From the NCBI RefSeq assembly GCF_014334135.1, contig NZ_CP060497.1, forward strand, positions 1,736,001 to 1,800,000: DNA of 64,000 nt, in the 5' to 3' direction. This document shows, in pieces, positions 43,953 to 52,728 of the stretch (its first letter is position 1; each line of letters starts with the position of its first letter). The translations under genes were made by a program, and so were the position numbers. This DNA comes from Olivibacter sp. SDN3 (GTDB lineage: Bacteria; Bacteroidota; Bacteroidia; Sphingobacteriales; Sphingobacteriaceae). The notes beneath the pieces were generated by a model, which was not told the DNA's origin, searched no databases, and saw only the letters and a program-made list of their open reading frames with translations.

Positions 43953-44258
43953 TTAGTAGTCTATAGATTCCATCGTGGTATCAAAAATAAAAAGATGACC
44001 TTTTAGCTCTTCCTGCATTTTTTTATGCAAAACGGGGAGCAAAGTTTCTTTAAACGTTGAAATTTCTTTTAGATTAGGGGCAATCAACTGTAGGCTTATG
44101 GTTTGACCATCGTTGGGAGAGTCTAATATTTTAAGAAGCTTTATTTCTTCGAATGTGAGCTCTTTTTTTATCAAAGGGATATACACTTGTTGAAGCCACG
44201 AGAGATGTTCACCCGCATGCTCGTTAGCGATTATGTTGGTAATGTTTAATAGAAGCAT
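43953..44258 (-). CDS. DUF4286 family protein
   Basis: 101 residues with the family pattern LLLNITNIIANEHAGEHLSWL near the N-terminus and the Phe-Asp-rich C-terminal end. Small cytoplasmic alpha/beta protein, common in Bacteroidota, function unknown. Its -7 element is 3 nt before the ATG, implying a leaderless mRNA. Followed 31 bp downstream by rfbC on the same strand, so the two may share a transcript. Confidence 0.85.
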   Translation of the reverse strand: MLLLNITNIIANEHAGEHLSWLQQVYIPLIKKELTFEEIKLLKILDSPNDGQTISLQLIAPNLKEISTFKETLLPVLHKKMQEELKGHLFIFDTTMESIDY

Positions 44259-44261
44259 TTG

Positions 44262-44269
44262 CGAAGATA
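44262..44269 (-). promoter_or_regulatory. -7-like element TATCTTCG for DUF4286
   Basis: One base off TAnnTTTG, on the minus strand, 3 nt before the ATG at 44258. The same variant occurs before greA at 48825. Confidence 0.4.
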
Positions 44270-44485
44270 AGCATCCTCTATGAATTTAGATAAATGCATT
44301 TTAAATCGGAGAAAATGTGTACTTTAAATGTTACGTATTAGAGTTGAAAACTATGATCTGTTTTTGTTAACTTAACAGTTAGATTGTACGTAACCGAATA
44401 AACACTGTCGTCTATGTTTATTGATGAGGGAAGAGGCGAGACGACATATAATGGTTGCTTTGGAGATGGAATTAAATAATAATAC

Positions 44486-46378
44486 ATGAGAATTTTTATA
44501 CTCATTCTTTTTGGTTTCTTTTTTTTAATATTGAATGCTTGCAAGTATTTTACAAAAAAAGAAAGCATACCCGTTGAAACTTTTTTTAGGAAATCATCTC
44601 AATCAAATTTTCAGATTTCTCCCGATGGTAAGTATATCTCTTACCTACAGACCTATAATGGTACGCAGAATATCTATATCTCTACAATTGAAAATGATGA
44701 TCGACCAATACGTATCACAACGGAAACAGATCGAAATATTGTACATTACTTTTGGGCGGATAATAAAGAGTTAATATTCTGGAAAGAACGATCTTTTGAA
44801 GAGAACCTGAGTATCTATGCAGTAAACACGAGTTCATTGTCAGTTCGTAATCTGATCGTTCCCGGGAAAATGCGTTTTAGGTTTATAAGCCAAAAGCTTT
44901 TTAATGACAATGAAATTTTAATTTCTCTTAATAAAAGGGATTCTTCTGTTTTCGATGTTTATCGTTTAAATATTTATGACTGTAACCTGCAGATGGTTGC
45001 AAAAAACCCAGGGAATATCAGCAATTGGTTTATTGATTTAGATGGGAAGGTTCGATTGGCTGTTGCTAGCGATGGTGTTAACGAGACCTTGCTATATCGT
45101 GAAAGTGAAACGAAAAGGTTTAAGGAGGTAATAAATAACAACTTTAAAACAACTGTAAGGCCTTTACGCTTTATAAAAGGAAAGCCCAATCATATTTATG
45201 CGCTATCGAATATCGACCGAGATAAATTGGCTTTGGTAGAAATAGACGTAAATAAAGGAGAGGAAGTGAAAACTATTTATATACATCCTGACGTCGATGT
45301 TGACAATATAAGATTCTCGGAGACCTTAAGCGATATAGCGTATGTGGAATATGACACATGGAAACCAACAAGACATTATTTTAATAAGCAAGTAGAAAAG
45401 GTGCATAATAGTTTAGTTGAGCGTCTAGAAGGCTCTTGGATGGAAGTGGTAGCCTATGATAAGGAGGAAAAGCACTTTATTGTAAGAACCTATGCTGACG
45501 ACGATCCTGGTGCGATTTATTGGTATGGACTTACCGACGATAAATTGGTTAAACTTGCTGACGTCAATGCGGCTTTAGGGAAGGTTAAATTAAGTAAAAT
45601 GGACGCTATTAGTTATAATGCCCGTGATGGCAAAAGAATAGATGGCTACTTGACCATTCCTCCCTATAAAACCAAAAAGAACCTGCCGCTCATTGTTATT
45701 CCCCATAATGGACCATCTACACGCAACGTGTGGGGCTATAATAGTGAAGTGCAGTTTTTAGCGAGTAGAGGTTATGCTGTATTTCAGGTTAATTACAGGG
45801 GGTCAACAGGTTATGGAAAAGAATTTTGGTCTTCGGGTTTCGGTGAATGGGGAGGGAAAATACAGGAAGATATTGCCGATGGTGTAAAACATCTTATTGA
45901 TAAGGGTATTGCTGATCCGCAAAGGGTTGGTATTTTTGGCTATAGCTTCGGCGGTTTTTGTGCTTTGTATGGCGCATGTTTTTTTAATGATATCTACAGT
46001 TGTGCGGCGTCTTATTCTGGAATAACCAGCTTGTTTACCTATCTGAAAGAGATTCCGCCATACTATAAACCTTATCTGCAGATGTACTACGAAATGGTTG
46101 GAAACCCAGAACAGCAGGCTGATTATTTTAAGGCGGTATCCCCGATATTTCACACGGATAAAATGGAAGGTCCGATCTTCATAGCACAGGGAGGAAAGGA
46201 TGAAAGAGGAAACACCAACGAAACTAACCAAATGGTGCGCGAGCTGAAAAGTAAGAAGGTTCCTGTTACATATTTGTTGAATGATCAAGAGGGACATTAT
46301 TTTAAAAATGAGGAGTCAAGGTTGGAGCTGTACAGACAGCTGGAAGTTTTTTTTGAAAATAATTTAGGTAAGAACTAG
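44486..46378 (+). CDS. S9-family (prolyl oligopeptidase-type) serine peptidase, lipoprotein
   Basis: 630 residues. Lipoprotein-like N-terminus (ILFGFFFLILNAC, Cys 19). A seven-bladed propeller-type N-domain (SQSNFQISPDGKYISYLQ) is followed by the alpha/beta hydrolase domain: VNYRGSTGYGKEFW, nucleophile Ser487 in GYSFGGFCALYG, Asp in GGKDERGN and His in EGHYFKNEE. Cleaves oligopeptides, probably in the periplasm. Followed by the two-component genes 19 bp downstream, likely same operon. Confidence 0.93.
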   Translation: MRIFILILFGFFFLILNACKYFTKKESIPVETFFRKSSQSNFQISPDGKYISYLQTYNGTQNIYISTIENDDRPIRITTETDRNIVHYFWADNKELIFWKERSFEENLSIYAVNTSSLSVRNLIVPGKMRFRFISQKLFNDNEILISLNKRDSSVFDVYRLNIYDCNLQMVAKNPGNISNWFIDLDGKVRLAVASDGVNETLLYRESETKRFKEVINNNFKTTVRPLRFIKGKPNHIYALSNIDRDKLALVEIDVNKGEEVKTIYIHPDVDVDNIRFSETLSDIAYVEYDTWKPTRHYFNKQVEKVHNSLVERLEGSWMEVVAYDKEEKHFIVRTYADDDPGAIYWYGLTDDKLVKLADVNAALGKVKLSKMDAISYNARDGKRIDGYLTIPPYKTKKNLPLIVIPHNGPSTRNVWGYNSEVQFLASRGYAVFQVNYRGSTGYGKEFWSSGFGEWGGKIQEDIADGVKHLIDKGIADPQRVGIFGYSFGGFCALYGACFFNDIYSCAASYSGITSLFTYLKEIPPYYKPYLQMYYEMVGNPEQQADYFKAVSPIFHTDKMEGPIFIAQGGKDERGNTNETNQMVRELKSKKVPVTYLLNDQEGHYFKNEESRLELYRQLEVFFENNLGKN

Positions 46379-46397
46379 CCTTAGAATTAACAATATT

Positions 46398-48041
46398 ATG
46401 GCAAGAGCTTATCAATATAGGAAAAACTATTGGCTTATTGTGACCTTTGCAATATTGGCATCTATGATCTTTATCATGGCAATGGGGTTCGCAAAAAAAT
46501 ATGTCCGTAAGGTTGTTGAAAACGAATTTGTTGGAAGGAAAGTAGATGTATTAGAAGAGAATATAGCGTCTTATAATGACTTTTTTTTTAACAAAATACC
46601 TGAGGTGTCTTTTTATCAGGGTTACTTGGATTCTGCGGGAGCCGCTGTTTATGCGGACTCTGTCTTAAAAAAATTTGAGTTTGTTAGACGCATTTTATTT
46701 TTTGATGTCAACGTTAGCCAAAACAGTGCTGGCTTAGCAGTAACACCCAAAGCGGTTTATCAATTTGATAATAAACGGGCTACAGGAGAGGTGATTTTTC
46801 AGGATAGTAGTGGTCATGAACTTAGTTTAGGTATTGCCGATAATTTTAATAGTATGGCAAGTAAACTAGTGAATTTCATGGAGATTGCCGATACTTCCAG
46901 AAGTATCGATAACGATGAAATCAACAAATTCTTTTACACGGTTGTGCCTGGAAAAATTACCTACATGAATATTCCTAGAAAGGAAGATATAAAAGCATAT
47001 AAAAAAATTCTTAGGGGAGATTTGAAAAATACATCAGCATATGAGCAAGATATATTTACCTATTTCATTGATCCAATAGGATTGAAATTGCAGAATAATC
47101 ATCCTGAACTTTATGAAAAGATTGAAATAAAACCGCTGTTTTATGCTACTTTAGATACCGATCCCGACCTTCTGACAACAGAAACGTCCTTGCCAGGTGC
47201 ACTTGCAGCGTATAAGTTATACTTCAGCTCTAACAGAAGCTATCTAGTTAAAGAAGTTAATAAGCGGTTTTTGCCATTAGCTTTAGTTATTTCATTGGGT
47301 TATATAGTATTGTTTATTATAGGCTATTTGATTTATCGCAACATAAGCTTCAACAACCGAATGTTTAAACTGCAATATGATTTCGTTAACAATTTGACAC
47401 ATGAATTTAAAACACCGGTTAGTGTGATAAAAATTGCAGGGAATAATATTTATAGTGCAAAAGAGCTTAAAGAAGATGCTAGAAAGCATTATGGGAAAAT
47501 TTTGGATGAAGAATCGGACAAACTCAATAATTTACTCAATACCTTGCTGTCGTTTACACAAATTGAAAACAAAGCCATTAAATTGAAGTATGAGCAAGTC
47601 GATTTAAAGGAATTTTGCGAGCGTATCATTGATAGCTACAAGTTAAAATATGCTGATTTTGATCTGCAATGTGCTGTTGAGGAGGTATTATCTTTTAAAA
47701 CTGATAGAGTCTTATTGGGAAGTGTTTTTCAGAATTTGATCGATAACGCGTATAAATATTCTGAAGTAGGAAAGAAAAGTTTAAAAATCACAATTTTTAA
47801 ACAAAAAAAGCAAATAATGTTTAAGTTTGTTGATAAGGGGATAGGAATACCCAGGAGAGAACTTGCGAATATTTTTAAAAAATTTTATCGAGTAAAGAGC
47901 CAATATAATCAACAAGGTAGTGTAGGGTTGGGCCTGGCTTTTTGTAAGGAACTGATAAACTTTATGGATGGTGAGATCCAGGTTAAAAGTGCTGAAGGGA
48001 AGGGCTCTACATTTACCGTAGTACTTCCTTATACAGAATAA
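46398..48041 (+). CDS. rprX: Two-component sensor histidine kinase (RprX-like)
   Basis: 547 residues. Membrane helices at about 12-32 and 296-315 flank a large periplasmic sensor domain. HisKA with phospho-acceptor His335 in NLTHEFKTPVSVIK, then HATPase_c with N-box FQNLIDNAYKYSE, KFVDKGIGIPRREL and GSVGLGLAFCKELI. Architecture and pairing match RprX of Bacteroides; the signal is unknown. Confidence 0.9.
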   Translation: MARAYQYRKNYWLIVTFAILASMIFIMAMGFAKKYVRKVVENEFVGRKVDVLEENIASYNDFFFNKIPEVSFYQGYLDSAGAAVYADSVLKKFEFVRRILFFDVNVSQNSAGLAVTPKAVYQFDNKRATGEVIFQDSSGHELSLGIADNFNSMASKLVNFMEIADTSRSIDNDEINKFFYTVVPGKITYMNIPRKEDIKAYKKILRGDLKNTSAYEQDIFTYFIDPIGLKLQNNHPELYEKIEIKPLFYATLDTDPDLLTTETSLPGALAAYKLYFSSNRSYLVKEVNKRFLPLALVISLGYIVLFIIGYLIYRNISFNNRMFKLQYDFVNNLTHEFKTPVSVIKIAGNNIYSAKELKEDARKHYGKILDEESDKLNNLLNTLLSFTQIENKAIKLKYEQVDLKEFCERIIDSYKLKYADFDLQCAVEEVLSFKTDRVLLGSVFQNLIDNAYKYSEVGKKSLKITIFKQKKQIMFKFVDKGIGIPRRELANIFKKFYRVKSQYNQQGSVGLGLAFCKELINFMDGEIQVKSAEGKGSTFTVVLPYTE

Positions 48042-48073
48042 TAGTTAAATATAACAGCCCAGAAATTAGTATT

Positions 48074-48769
48074 ATGCAAAAAAACACAAAAATTGCTGTA
48101 ATTGAAGACGATGAAAATCTTCGGTTTTTGGTGGTTCACCGCTTAGAATCTGAGCATTATCAGGTGATACAGGCTGCTAACGGAAAAGATGCCGAAACAT
48201 TAATTTTAGATCAAAAACCAGATATCGTTTTATTGGATTGGATGTTACCAGGAAGGCAGGGCTCGGAGGTTTGTGCAAATTTAAGAAAGGCAGGCTTTAA
48301 TAATTTAATCATTATGATGACTGCTAAGTCACAGGATGTAGATAAAATCGACGCATATAGTTTCGGTGTGTCAGATTATATCACTAAACCTTTTAATATG
48401 GACGTATTGATCGCGATGATTGAAAATAAGGTGAAGTTCTTTTTGAGCAATACGAACGATAGTTTGTTTTTTGGAAATACTGAACATCATCCTAATACGC
48501 ACTCCTTAATACGGGAGGGGAAGAAGATAGAACTTACCATATTAGAAAACAGGATATTGCTGTATTTCCTGCAGAATATCGATCGTGTAATAAGTCGAGA
48601 TGAATTAATGCAAGTTGTTTGGGGATATAGTTCTAATGTGAATACCCGCACCCTGGATATGCATATTGTGCGATTAAGAAAGAAAATAGAGACGAACCCC
48701 GATAAGCCAGAACATTTACAAACGGTAAGAGGTATGGGTTATAAATTTGTGGCAGAGAAACAGGAGTAA
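48074..48769 (+). CDS. rprY: OmpR-type response regulator (RprY-like)
   Basis: 231 residues. Receiver domain with acidic pair near 11-13, phospho-acceptor Asp55 in IVLLDWMLPG and Lys in YITKPFN, then a winged-helix DNA-binding domain (about 130-228) ending RTLDMHIVRLRKKIE...TVRGMGYKF. Partner of the kinase encoded 32 bp upstream. Confidence 0.93.
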   Translation: MQKNTKIAVIEDDENLRFLVVHRLESEHYQVIQAANGKDAETLILDQKPDIVLLDWMLPGRQGSEVCANLRKAGFNNLIIMMTAKSQDVDKIDAYSFGVSDYITKPFNMDVLIAMIENKVKFFLSNTNDSLFFGNTEHHPNTHSLIREGKKIELTILENRILLYFLQNIDRVISRDELMQVVWGYSSNVNTRTLDMHIVRLRKKIETNPDKPEHLQTVRGMGYKFVAEKQE

Positions 48770-48800
48770 AATGTAAAGAGCTGTTAAACGCTTTTGATGA

Positions 48801-48832
48801 TTTGTTTTTTAAGTAAAAACAAATTATCTTCG
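48801..48832 (+). promoter_or_regulatory. Candidate greA promoter
   Basis: TTTG at 48801-48804, 20-bp spacer, TATCTTCG at 48825-48832 (one base off consensus). Transcription would begin near 48838, just ahead of the hairpin at 48843. Confidence 0.45.
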
Positions 48833-48842
48833 TAGACAACTC

Positions 48843-48888
48843 AGCAAGACCATACTCAATTGAAAAGGTATGGTCTTGCTTATTTTTT
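48843..48888 (+). terminator. Strong intrinsic terminator between rprY and greA
   Basis: Perfect 13-bp stem AGCAAGACCATAC / GTATGGTCTTGCT, 12-nt loop, then TATTTTTT. It lies 73 bp after rprY but also downstream of the candidate greA promoter and 33 bp before the greA ATG, so it could end the rprXY transcript, attenuate greA, or both. Confidence 0.85.
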
Positions 48889-48920
48889 AGACTATAACCA
48901 TTATTAATGTATTATTTTTT

Positions 48921-49394
48921 ATGGCAGATATAACTTATTATAGCAAAGAGGGACTGGAAAAGCTTAAGGAGGAACTTCAATTCTTAAAGACGGAAGGGCG
49001 GGCGTCTATCGCAAAGGCTATCGCCGAAGCAAGAGATAAAGGAGACCTGTCTGAAAATGCCGAGTATGATGCCGCAAAGGAAGCGCAAGGGCTACATGAA
49101 GCAAAGATAGCTAAGTTAGAAGAAGTTTTGGCAAATGCTAGACTAATTGACGAATCAAAGCTCGATACTTCAAAAGTGTTGGCATTGTCTATTGTGAAAC
49201 TAAAAAACACAAAAAATGGTGCTGTCATGACATATCAATTGGTGTCAGAGACAGAAGCTGACTTGAAATCAGGGAAGATTTCGGTTAAATCGCCTATTGC
49301 CCAAGGACTTTTAGGTAAATCTGTAGGTGATAAGGCCGAAATAGAGGTGCCAGCAGGTAAGATTGAATTTGAAATATTAGAAATTTCGCGATAG
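48921..49394 (+). CDS. greA: Transcription elongation factor GreA
   Basis: 157 residues. N-terminal coiled-coil with TYYSKEGLEKLKEEL and ARDKGDLSENAEYDAAKEAQ (acidic tip that reaches the polymerase active site), then the FKBP-like C-domain (ISVKSPIAQGLLGKSVGDKAEI). Stimulates transcript cleavage in backtracked RNA polymerase. An intrinsic terminator sits in its upstream region. Confidence 0.97.
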   Translation: MADITYYSKEGLEKLKEELQFLKTEGRASIAKAIAEARDKGDLSENAEYDAAKEAQGLHEAKIAKLEEVLANARLIDESKLDTSKVLALSIVKLKNTKNGAVMTYQLVSETEADLKSGKISVKSPIAQGLLGKSVGDKAEIEVPAGKIEFEILEISR

Positions 49395-49400
49395 AATAAA

Positions 49401-49430
49401 GCGGTTATGTGCGGGTCTTGCCATAACCGC
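49401..49430. repeat. Inverted repeat between greA and the HIT gene
   Basis: GCGGTTATG / CATAACCGC, perfect 9 bp with a 12-nt loop. No T-run follows on the plus strand, so it is not a canonical terminator; RNA processing or weak termination are possible. Confidence 0.5.
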
Positions 49431-49458
49431 ACAATAGCAACAAAAACGAACGAATAAT

Positions 49459-49872
49459 ATGTCAACTATTTTTTCAAAGATTGTTTCCGGAGAAATACCA
49501 GCTCATAAAGTTGCTGAATCCAATGATTTTTTAGCGTTTTTAGATAACAGCCCTTTAGCTGAGGGGCACGTTTTGGTAATACCGAAAAAGGAAACAGATT
49601 ATATTTTTGATATCGACGACGCGAATTATATGGGTATATGGATGTTTGCTAAAATTGTAGCCCAGGGCATCAAAGTGGCATTTCCTTGTGAAAAGGTTGG
49701 TGTTGCAGTTGTAGGCTTGGAGGTTCCGCATGCTCATATACATTTAGTTCCTATTAATGAAATAGGCGATATCAACTTTTCTAAAGAAAAGCTCACGATA
49801 GATGATGAAACACTAAGCGAGCATGCGGAGAGGATAAGACAGGCTTTAGCAGACTTAACGAGCAACAATTAA
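49459..49872 (+). CDS. HIT-family nucleotide-binding protein
   Basis: 137 residues. N-terminal FSKIVSGEIPAHKVAES, middle GHVLVIPKKET, and the histidine triad HAHIHLVPI near the C-terminus. Hydrolase or transferase acting on nucleoside monophosphate esters (Hint-like). Follows greA by 64 bp. Confidence 0.93.
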   Translation: MSTIFSKIVSGEIPAHKVAESNDFLAFLDNSPLAEGHVLVIPKKETDYIFDIDDANYMGIWMFAKIVAQGIKVAFPCEKVGVAVVGLEVPHAHIHLVPINEIGDINFSKEKLTIDDETLSEHAERIRQALADLTSNN

Positions 49873-49911
49873 CTGTTTATTCTTCAAAGAGAAGGTTTAA
49901 GTATAAAATCC

Positions 49912-50481
49912 CTATTTTAAACGGTGCACGTTGTCTTTTACGAACGCGTCCCAGCCAGTATAGCTTTTATTGGTTTTGCTTCCGGCTGTTATTCCCTGAA
50001 AGGCGTGACATACGGCCACAGCTAAGCCGTCTGTAGCATCCAGAAACTGTGGGTTTTCTTTGAAAGCTAAAAGTGTTTTTAGCATAGCAGCTACCTGCTC
50101 TTTGGAGGCATTGCCATTACCGGTAACGGATTGTTTTATTTTACGGGGAGCATATTCGGCGATTTCAATTTTTTTTGATAAAGCAGCGGCCATAGCAACA
50201 CCTTGAGCTCTGCCCAATTTTAGAATTACCTGTATGTTTTTTCCATAAAAAGGATCTTCTAAGGCCATGCAATCGGGGGCGTACTGTTCAATTAATGCAG
50301 TCGTTTTTTCAAAAATTCTTGCAAGCTTTAAGGCCTGATTATCTAAATGTCCGAGCTTCACTATTCCAAGGCTAATCAAGGTAAGCTTTTTTCCTTTTTC
50401 TTTTATCAAACCGTAGCCCATCACTTTGGTCCCCGGGTCAATACCTAAAATGATTCGTTCTGATAGATCTTGCTGCAACAT
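49912..50481 (-). CDS. ruvC: Holliday-junction resolvase RuvC
   Basis: 189 residues. Catalytic acidic residues visible in ILGIDPGTKVMGYG, MALEDPFYGKN and the C-terminal DATDGLAVAVCHA. Cuts Holliday junctions with RuvAB during recombination. ruvA and ruvB are not nearby. Convergent with the HIT gene. Confidence 0.95.
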   Translation of the reverse strand: MLQQDLSERIILGIDPGTKVMGYGLIKEKGKKLTLISLGIVKLGHLDNQALKLARIFEKTTALIEQYAPDCMALEDPFYGKNIQVILKLGRAQGVAMAAALSKKIEIAEYAPRKIKQSVTGNGNASKEQVAAMLKTLLAFKENPQFLDATDGLAVAVCHAFQGITAGSKTNKSYTGWDAFVKDNVHRLK

Positions 50482-50603
50482 ACTGCAATATTACGAAGAT
50501 TAAATCGATAAATAGCAAGTCAAGTACCTTATCGTAAAAAGGTAGAAAGTTGGATAATAATTACGTTAATATGTCGCAATTGTGAACGGCATGTAAACAT
50601 AAT

Positions 50604-51602
50604 TTGTTAACATTGCAGGAAATAAGAATATCATTGGCCCCTCAGCATAAGAAAATATTGAGCGCTATAATAAAAGGGTGTATCCTTTTATTAATTGTAT
50701 GGTTTGTTTATAAGAAACTCAACGATAATCAAAATCTCCTCGAATTTAATTTGCTCTTGGCTAAATTGGAGCCAGACGTAATAGTGATAACTATTGGTAT
50801 TCTTTTGGCTTTAATGTTAATTAATTGGCTGTTGGAATGCGTAAAGTGGCAATATTTATGTAAACCTATTGAACATATTAGTTTCTGGAAGGCGGTAGAA
50901 TCGGTTTTTTGTGGGTTAAGTTGGGCAATTTTTACGCCGAATAGGATAGGGGAATATGGAGGCAGGGTATTTTTTCTTCAACCCAGGAAAAGGATTTTCG
51001 GTGTTGTAGCAATGGCTGTTGGCGCCTTCGCACAAATGATTATAACCAATATTGTGGGCGTTTGGGCGTTTTTATGGTTTGTTTCTAAATACTGGGATAT
51101 TCCTTTACTGATATATCTAGGCGGTTATGTATTAGCATTTTTGTTTTCCCTGGTATTACTTTTGATGTACTTTAGAATAAGCCTATTACATGGCTTTATT
51201 AAAAAATATCGAATCTTTGCTAAAGTGCAGCGTTTTTTTTCGCTATTGGCTAGATATAAAACGAAGAAGCTTGCGCGTGTATTTGCCTTATCCTTCGCGA
51301 GATTCGTCGTTTTTACCTCTCAGTATGTCTTTATTATGCAGGTGTTAATTGCTGATATGCCCATATTCGCCATGGTTATGATGGTTTTTATCTTATTTTT
51401 TATTCAATCTGCAATTCCTTCATTAGATTTGTTGGATGTCGGTGTACGCAGTTTAACAGCTGGTTACCTATTTGCATATATTACAACACAAGAATTGGCG
51501 GTAATGGCGTCTGCCGCGGCTATTTGGTTTGTTAATTTGATCATTCCGGCAATTATAGGTTCAGTATTTGTTTTTAAAATTAATTTCTTTGGTAATCGTT
51601 AG
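50604..51602 (+). CDS. Flippase-like membrane protein (UPF0104 / LPG synthase TM family)
   Basis: 332 residues, about eight helices. No ATG is available near the start; TTG at 50604 or 50613 must be used. Family features: WLLECVKWQYLCKPI, WAIFTPNRIGEYGGRVFFL and SFARFVVFTSQYVF. Related to the membrane domain of MprF and to polyprenol-lipid flippase-like proteins; specific substrate unknown. It overlaps the following glycosyltransferase, suggesting joint work on a lipid-linked glycan. Confidence 0.85.
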   Translation: MLTLQEIRISLAPQHKKILSAIIKGCILLLIVWFVYKKLNDNQNLLEFNLLLAKLEPDVIVITIGILLALMLINWLLECVKWQYLCKPIEHISFWKAVESVFCGLSWAIFTPNRIGEYGGRVFFLQPRKRIFGVVAMAVGAFAQMIITNIVGVWAFLWFVSKYWDIPLLIYLGGYVLAFLFSLVLLLMYFRISLLHGFIKKYRIFAKVQRFFSLLARYKTKKLARVFALSFARFVVFTSQYVFIMQVLIADMPIFAMVMMVFILFFIQSAIPSLDLLDVGVRSLTAGYLFAYITTQELAVMASAAAIWFVNLIIPAIIGSVFVFKINFFGNR

Positions 51603-52719
51603 TAGTATCACAGCTATTTTAAGCATATGTTATGTATATATAGTGCTTGTGCTCCGCAGAGGATGGTTAAAGCTTCCCGTACATCAGCCTTTTGAAGCTA
51701 AAGAGGTAAAAACGATAGTGACGGTATTGATTGCTGCACGTAATGAGGAGCAAAACATAGCGGCTACCATTGAAGCCATTCTAGCTCAGGATTACCCAAG
51801 GAATTTAGTTGAACTTATTGTTGTAGATGATCACTCTACGGATAATACTAGCGCTATTATCGCTTCTTATGCAGAAAAAGGTGTTCGGCTAATCCAGTTG
51901 AATGAACCGCAAAAATTGAACTCTTATAAAAAGAAGGCTATTACTAAGGCCATAGCCGTTGCTAAAGGTGAACTTATGGTGGCTACTGATGCAGATTGCT
52001 ATATGGGTGAACATTGGCTTCGGGCGATTGTTACTTTGTATGAAGAAAAGAAGTTTAAACTGATATCGTCTCCAGTGATCTATTATAAAGAAAAGAGCTA
52101 TTTCGAACGGCTACAGACCTTGGAGTTTCTTTATCTCATAGGGCTTGGGGGCGCTTCTATCGGTATTAATAAGGCTTCCACCTGCAATGGTGCCAATTTG
52201 GCGTATAGACGCGATGTATTCTACGAGTTGGGTGGTTTTCAAGGCATAGATGATCTAGCTAGTGGCGACGACGAATTGTTTTTACATAAAGTAGCCGAAA
52301 GATATCCTTCGAGTATCGGTTTTTGTAAGGCAAGGGAGGCTGTAGTTTATACAGAGGCTAAAGAAAACGTAAGAGAATTTATTAGACAGCGGAAAAGATG
52401 GGCGTCTAAGAGCACTCGATATAAAAATAAAGGTGTAGTACTCTTGGGGATTGTGATATGGTTGTTTAATCTGCTAATTCTGCTGAGCGGATTATTTAGT
52501 TTGTTTCAGCCATCATTTGCTTATGTGTTTTTTGTAGCGCTGTCTGCAAAAATATTGATAGAACTTTGTTTTATGGTACCTTTAACACGGTTTGCCGATC
52601 GGAAAAAGCTATTGTGGAACCTCCCTCTGTTGAGCGTGATACACGTATGTTATATTGTCTATATCGGCATTGCCGGAAATACAGGGAAATATTATTGGAA
52701 GGGAAGGATGGTAAAGTAA
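51589..52719 (+). CDS. Family 2 membrane glycosyltransferase
   Basis: About 376 residues with the TTG at 51589 (an earlier TTG at 51568 is possible); both overlap the preceding gene. One N-terminal helix, then the GT-A catalytic domain: TVLIAARNEEQNIAATIEAI, ELIVVDDHSTDNTS, the DxD region ATDADCYMG, and the acceptor motif QRKRWASKSTRY, followed by three C-terminal helices. Synthesises or extends a surface or lipid-linked glycan at the cytoplasmic face. Convergent with plsC 10 bp away. Confidence 0.88.
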   Translation: MVIVSSITAILSICYVYIVLVLRRGWLKLPVHQPFEAKEVKTIVTVLIAARNEEQNIAATIEAILAQDYPRNLVELIVVDDHSTDNTSAIIASYAEKGVRLIQLNEPQKLNSYKKKAITKAIAVAKGELMVATDADCYMGEHWLRAIVTLYEEKKFKLISSPVIYYKEKSYFERLQTLEFLYLIGLGGASIGINKASTCNGANLAYRRDVFYELGGFQGIDDLASGDDELFLHKVAERYPSSIGFCKAREAVVYTEAKENVREFIRQRKRWASKSTRYKNKGVVLLGIVIWLFNLLILLSGLFSLFQPSFAYVFFVALSAKILIELCFMVPLTRFADRKKLLWNLPLLSVIHVCYIVYIGIAGNTGKYYWKGRMVK

Positions 52720-52728
52720 TCGTCCTTG

